This document shows positions 61,291 through 64,000 of a stretch of DNA of 64,000 nucleotides, piece after piece. The stretch's first letter is position 1; each line of letters starts with the position of its first letter. The notes under the pieces are model-generated. The model ran no database searches and had not been told where the DNA came from. It saw nothing but the letters and a program-made list of their open reading frames with translations. A program made the position numbers and the translations under genes. This DNA comes from JAKFYM01 sp964416595 (lineage in GTDB: Bacteria > Bdellovibrionota > UBA1018 > CAIPTA01): NCBI GenBank assembly GCA_964416595.1, contig CAYQES010000008.1:1-64000 (forward strand), in the 5' to 3' direction.

Positions 61291-62934
61291 CTAACTATAG
61301 GGAACGTAGCGATCGGCAAATTCCATCTTATGGGCCTGATAAAAAGGGGTTTCCGAAAAAAACCATTCCCGCATCAAAGCAATCTCTTTGCGCACAGCCG
61401 CCTTATCTTTTTCCAAGATCGGCGGGATTTTTTCGTAGAGCTCCCACTGCAGCCAATCATCTTCTAAAAGAAAGTCTTTTTGCCACTCGGGTCGGCCCCA
61501 AAGGCAACCAGCGAAGATCTGCGAAAGCCGCTGGTTGCGATCCATATTCATATCTTCCCACCAGCGCATGGACAAAAAACGCAAGAACTCTTCTTTCGTT
61601 TCCGGGCACTTGGTAAAGCCCCAACGAGAGTACCAGCCGTGTTCGGAAATCATAACCGGGATGCGGTTAGAAGTGGCTTCGATACCGATGGTTCCGCGGA
61701 AAGTAACGATGGCATCCAAGGATTTCATCATATCGTTACCGTTCCAACCCTTGGGCGCAAGCTTAATATGATCATAGCCCTGGAAAGAAACCACATCGCC
61801 CAAACTCACGGCGCCTAAATGATCATCCACAGGATGGGATTTAAAGATCCAATTCACATCTGTATTTTTCTGGGCGGCAGCAACAGTAGCTAAGGCCCAC
61901 TCATGAAAATCCCGAAAAAAATGCATGCCTTGCCAGTGGGGGTAGTCGTACCAGTTTGGAGAATATACGCCCACAACAGGTTTCTGTGGATCCCAACCCC
62001 AATCCCTGCAAATACTTTCGCGGCTCACAGAATTACGATCTTTACCATAAGAACAACGGGCCCCAATATCTTTGGAAATTCCTCCCATGCGATGGCTAAG
62101 AGATTTTCTGCCTACTTCGGCCAAGCGATCCAAATGCGCTTCGGGCAAGCGGAAAATATTTTCCACTTTGGGGCAGGTCATAGAATAAAAAAAATCTTTA
62201 GCATTTTGGTATTTGCGAAAATGCGCTAACCCATAAATGCCAAAAATATTCACCACCGGTATGCCGCGATTGGCGGCAACCCAGGCCAAAGGAGCAAAGT
62301 CGCCGGCTTCATGGCTTAAGAGTATGAGTTTGGGAGAATGGTGATCCAAGCTACGCATAGACACCGAAATACGATTTAAGTAATGGTGGATTTCTTGAAT
62401 GAGCTTAGGATCGTCTAAACGCACATAAGCCCACTTCTGCCATTTCAGCAAATAATCATATAGGCAACCCGCAGGCACCCCCCCCTCAAGCTCTAGCTGC
62501 AATAAATCATCGGGGCGTTTTAAGGCGGCACAGATTTCTAAGGCTAATTTTTTATTTTTTTGGGAAAATTCCGCAACATCCGTAAAATCCGCTACCTGAG
62601 AGATACCAAAACTTTCCAAGGTGCCCCTTTGCTGGAAGCGTCGATATGGCCCAAGGATGCCAATTTCTTTGGCCTTATCTAATCCTAAAGCAGATCGAAA
62701 CAGAGAATACCTAACCCAATGATTAGGGTTATCCCACTTAGCATCTATAAAAACCGCATCGGAACTAGAAAATGGGCATTCTAGACTCAAGGCTCGGGAC
62801 ATATTGTCCAAATATTGTTCGCACTTTCGCCGGCGCGCCGCATAGCCCACAGATTTTGTTAAACTTGCGAACTCAGAAAAGCCCCGCATGCTTTCCCGAA
62901 CATCCGAAATTTTTGTTAAAAAAGAAGATCCCAT
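61291..62934 (-). CDS. Large surface-polysaccharide protein, KpsC/KpsS-like or GT-B-like
   Basis: The 547-residue protein has a C-terminal half resembling capsule glycosyltransferases of the KpsS/KpsC or CDP-glycerol type: VVGVYSPNWYDYPHWQG, WIFKSHPVDDH, and VTFRGTIGIEATSNRIPVMISEHGW (near 415-440). The N-terminal half is unrecognised. It is presumably a cytoplasmic transferase in capsule or glycan assembly. The start has no Shine-Dalgarno, and a -10-like TATATC lies 7 nt upstream. Confidence 0.72.
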   Translation of the reverse strand: MGSSFLTKISDVRESMRGFSEFASLTKSVGYAARRRKCEQYLDNMSRALSLECPFSSSDAVFIDAKWDNPNHWVRYSLFRSALGLDKAKEIGILGPYRRFQQRGTLESFGISQVADFTDVAEFSQKNKKLALEICAALKRPDDLLQLELEGGVPAGCLYDYLLKWQKWAYVRLDDPKLIQEIHHYLNRISVSMRSLDHHSPKLILLSHEAGDFAPLAWVAANRGIPVVNIFGIYGLAHFRKYQNAKDFFYSMTCPKVENIFRLPEAHLDRLAEVGRKSLSHRMGGISKDIGARCSYGKDRNSVSRESICRDWGWDPQKPVVGVYSPNWYDYPHWQGMHFFRDFHEWALATVAAAQKNTDVNWIFKSHPVDDHLGAVSLGDVVSFQGYDHIKLAPKGWNGNDMMKSLDAIVTFRGTIGIEATSNRIPVMISEHGWYSRWGFTKCPETKEEFLRFLSMRWWEDMNMDRNQRLSQIFAGCLWGRPEWQKDFLLEDDWLQWELYEKIPPILEKDKAAVRKEIALMREWFFSETPFYQAHKMEFADRYVPYS

Positions 62935-62941
62935 ATGGAGT

Positions 62942-62947
62942 GATATA
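62942..62947 (-). promoter_or_regulatory. Candidate -10 element close to the start of the KpsS-like gene
   Basis: TATATC on the minus strand (62947-62942) is 7 nt before the ATG at 62934, which itself has no ribosome site. No good -35 is visible. Confidence 0.3.
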
Positions 62948-63052
62948 GTCGAACTTATAGCAAAACCTTACTGGTACGCAAGGCCATACTTCTCGACGAG
63001 AAAAACGAGAATCGTTTACAAAAAATCAAGATGAGTACATCCGTTAACATAG

Positions 63053-63080
63053 TTGACTTCTCCTATGCCAATGTTACATT
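63053..63080 (+). promoter_or_regulatory. Promoter immediately before the PhyH-like gene (leaderless arrangement)
   Basis: TTGACT (63053-63058) and TACATT (63075-63080) are spaced by 16 nt, and the -10 is preceded by TGT (extended -10). Only 8 nt separate the -10 from the ATG at 63089, so transcription should start at the start codon. Confidence 0.6.
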
Positions 63081-63088
63081 GCGGGTAC

Positions 63089-64000
63089 ATGATCAAACAA
63101 CTTTCTGAAACCATCTTGAAGTCAGCCAAGCAAGACTTTTTCCATTGGCGCTGGAAGCGTTCTTTAGCCCGTAACAAATCCCCACTGGATCCACACCAAG
63201 CAAATATTTACACCTCTTATCTCAAAAAAGCTCAAGGCGTTTATAAAAAACGCCATGAGCCCTCTGCAGAAGTGCGCACACTGGCAGAAAATTTTCTAAA
63301 AAATGGCTTCACATCCCTTTGGACCGATGAGAGCCAAAAAATCGCCAAAGTCATCCTCGAAGACATCAAGGCCGAGGAAGCCCAAAAAGGTAATGGCCTT
63401 TGGGATGAAGAGTGGCGCTACAAAACCGATGATCTCTTAAAACGATTCCCCCGCCTGGAGGAATTGTTCACGGGAAAATTAAAAAGTTTTCTGGAAAGCG
63501 TGAACAACTCGCACTTTAAACTCTTTTACGGGGTGCTGTATAAATCCGTAAGGGATAGGGAGCATCCCTGGGGCTCCCAACTCTGGCATTGCGATGGTGG
63601 TCCCGGCACCTGCATCAACCTTATGTTTTGTTTAAGTGATGTGTATAAAGAAAATGGCGCCATGGAGTGCTTGCCCTGGGAATATTCCCAAGCCATCCAA
63701 GAGAAAAATCGGCGCGCCTATGTGCAGTACCTAGAAGAGCATGAAATCGACGAAAAAACCTATCCTCGCCTAAAGCTGCGGGAGATTAAATGCGATTTAA
63801 ATAAAAAAGAAATCGCAGAAACATGCGCCGACAAAGTGCAACAACCTTCGGGCCCTCCGGGCATGCTCTTGCCATTCCGAAATAATATTCTTCATAAGGG
63901 TGGCTTTCCGGAAGCCGGCCACACCCGTTACGTTTTTGTGTTTCACGTTTATCCCTCTGTGCACGAGCTTTCTTTTGCCGAGTACAAAAAAAATGGTTTT
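63089..64000 (+). CDS. PhyH-like 2-oxoglutarate/Fe(II) dioxygenase, 3' end beyond the window
   Basis: An open frame of 304 codons runs from ATG 63089 to the last base of the window. I translated it by hand. The facial triad is visible as H167-x-D169 (LWHCDGGPG) and H269 (NNILHKGG), with the 2-oxoglutarate Arg280 (GHTRYVFVF), as in phytanoyl-CoA dioxygenase-like proteins. In a glycan region it may hydroxylate or otherwise oxidise a sugar or lipid; the substrate is unknown. The start has no Shine-Dalgarno. Confidence 0.82.
   Translation, partial: MIKQLSETILKSAKQDFFHWRWKRSLARNKSPLDPHQANIYTSYLKKAQGVYKKRHEPSAEVRTLAENFLKNGFTSLWTDESQKIAKVILEDIKAEEAQKGNGLWDEEWRYKTDDLLKRFPRLEELFTGKLKSFLESVNNSHFKLFYGVLYKSVRDREHPWGSQLWHCDGGPGTCINLMFCLSDVYKENGAMECLPWEYSQAIQEKNRRAYVQYLEEHEIDEKTYPRLKLREIKCDLNKKEIAETCADKVQQPSGPPGMLLPFRNNILHKGGFPEAGHTRYVFVFHVYPSVHELSFAEYKKNGF

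Overview
The window looks like chromosomal DNA of a Gram-negative bacterium, most likely a member of the Bdellovibrionota or a neighbouring delta-type lineage. The evidence is lipoproteins and outer-membrane-type proteins, a Bat (aerotolerance) operon, an NtrY/NtrX-like pair, and a TIGR02147-family regulator, a family I associate with Bdellovibrio-like bacteria and Fibrobacter. This placement is an inference from gene content. No rRNA or other species marker is present.

Positions 1-26.4 kb are mostly housekeeping. On the minus strand lie a tRNA-Thr-Tyr-Gly cluster (the Gly gene runs off the left edge; the order matches the tRNA cluster upstream of tuf in E. coli), rlmB and pyrF. Then come a membrane protein with a coupled radical SAM enzyme, a class II ProRS of the short archaeal/eukaryotic type, an NtrY/NtrX-like two-component pair, RNase E/G with a good sigma-70 promoter and a structured leader, envelope proteins, Maf, a Popeye-like cyclic-nucleotide membrane protein with two coupled envelope genes, a YggS-type PLP protein, two convergent RluA-type pseudouridine synthases, RimI, a SurA-like chaperone, and the moxR-DUF58-batA-batB/C-batD operon.

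From 26.4 kb to the right edge is a surface-polysaccharide region (O-antigen or capsule). It encodes CDP-glucose 3,6-dideoxyhexose enzymes (rfbF, rfbG, rfbH), a nucleotide-sugar dehydrogenase, uronate and hexose epimerases, Gmd, a PseI-type nonulosonate synthase, two N-formyltransferase-like proteins (one fused to a methyltransferase), a PIG-L deacetylase, five or six glycosyltransferases, a Wzy/WaaL-like protein and several unknown enzymes.

The polysaccharide region is interrupted at about 32-39.8 kb by accessory DNA. This holds a Nudix gene, an AAA_14/DUF4143 ATPase with 22-bp direct repeats in its promoter, an outer-membrane-type protein, a TIGR02147 regulator divergent from a secreted protein, and a four-gene overlapping cassette: AbiEi antitoxin, AbiEii toxin, a lytic-transglycosylase-like protein and a small secreted protein. 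That cassette lies between the intact rfbH and a 57-codon remnant of a second rfbH whose protein sequence is identical while its DNA has drifted only at synonymous sites. This looks like the scar of a recombination with a related strain. A 160-bp MITE-like element with TA target duplication lies at 43.6 kb.

A window-wide pattern stands out. At least eight unit-leading genes lack a Shine-Dalgarno sequence and have a -10-like hexamer (several with TGn extension) 6-8 nt before the start codon, which suggests leaderless mRNAs. Other genes have ordinary Shine-Dalgarno leaders. Genes are tightly packed, with many ATGA, GTGA and TTGA stop/start overlaps, and I found no convincing Rho-independent terminators.
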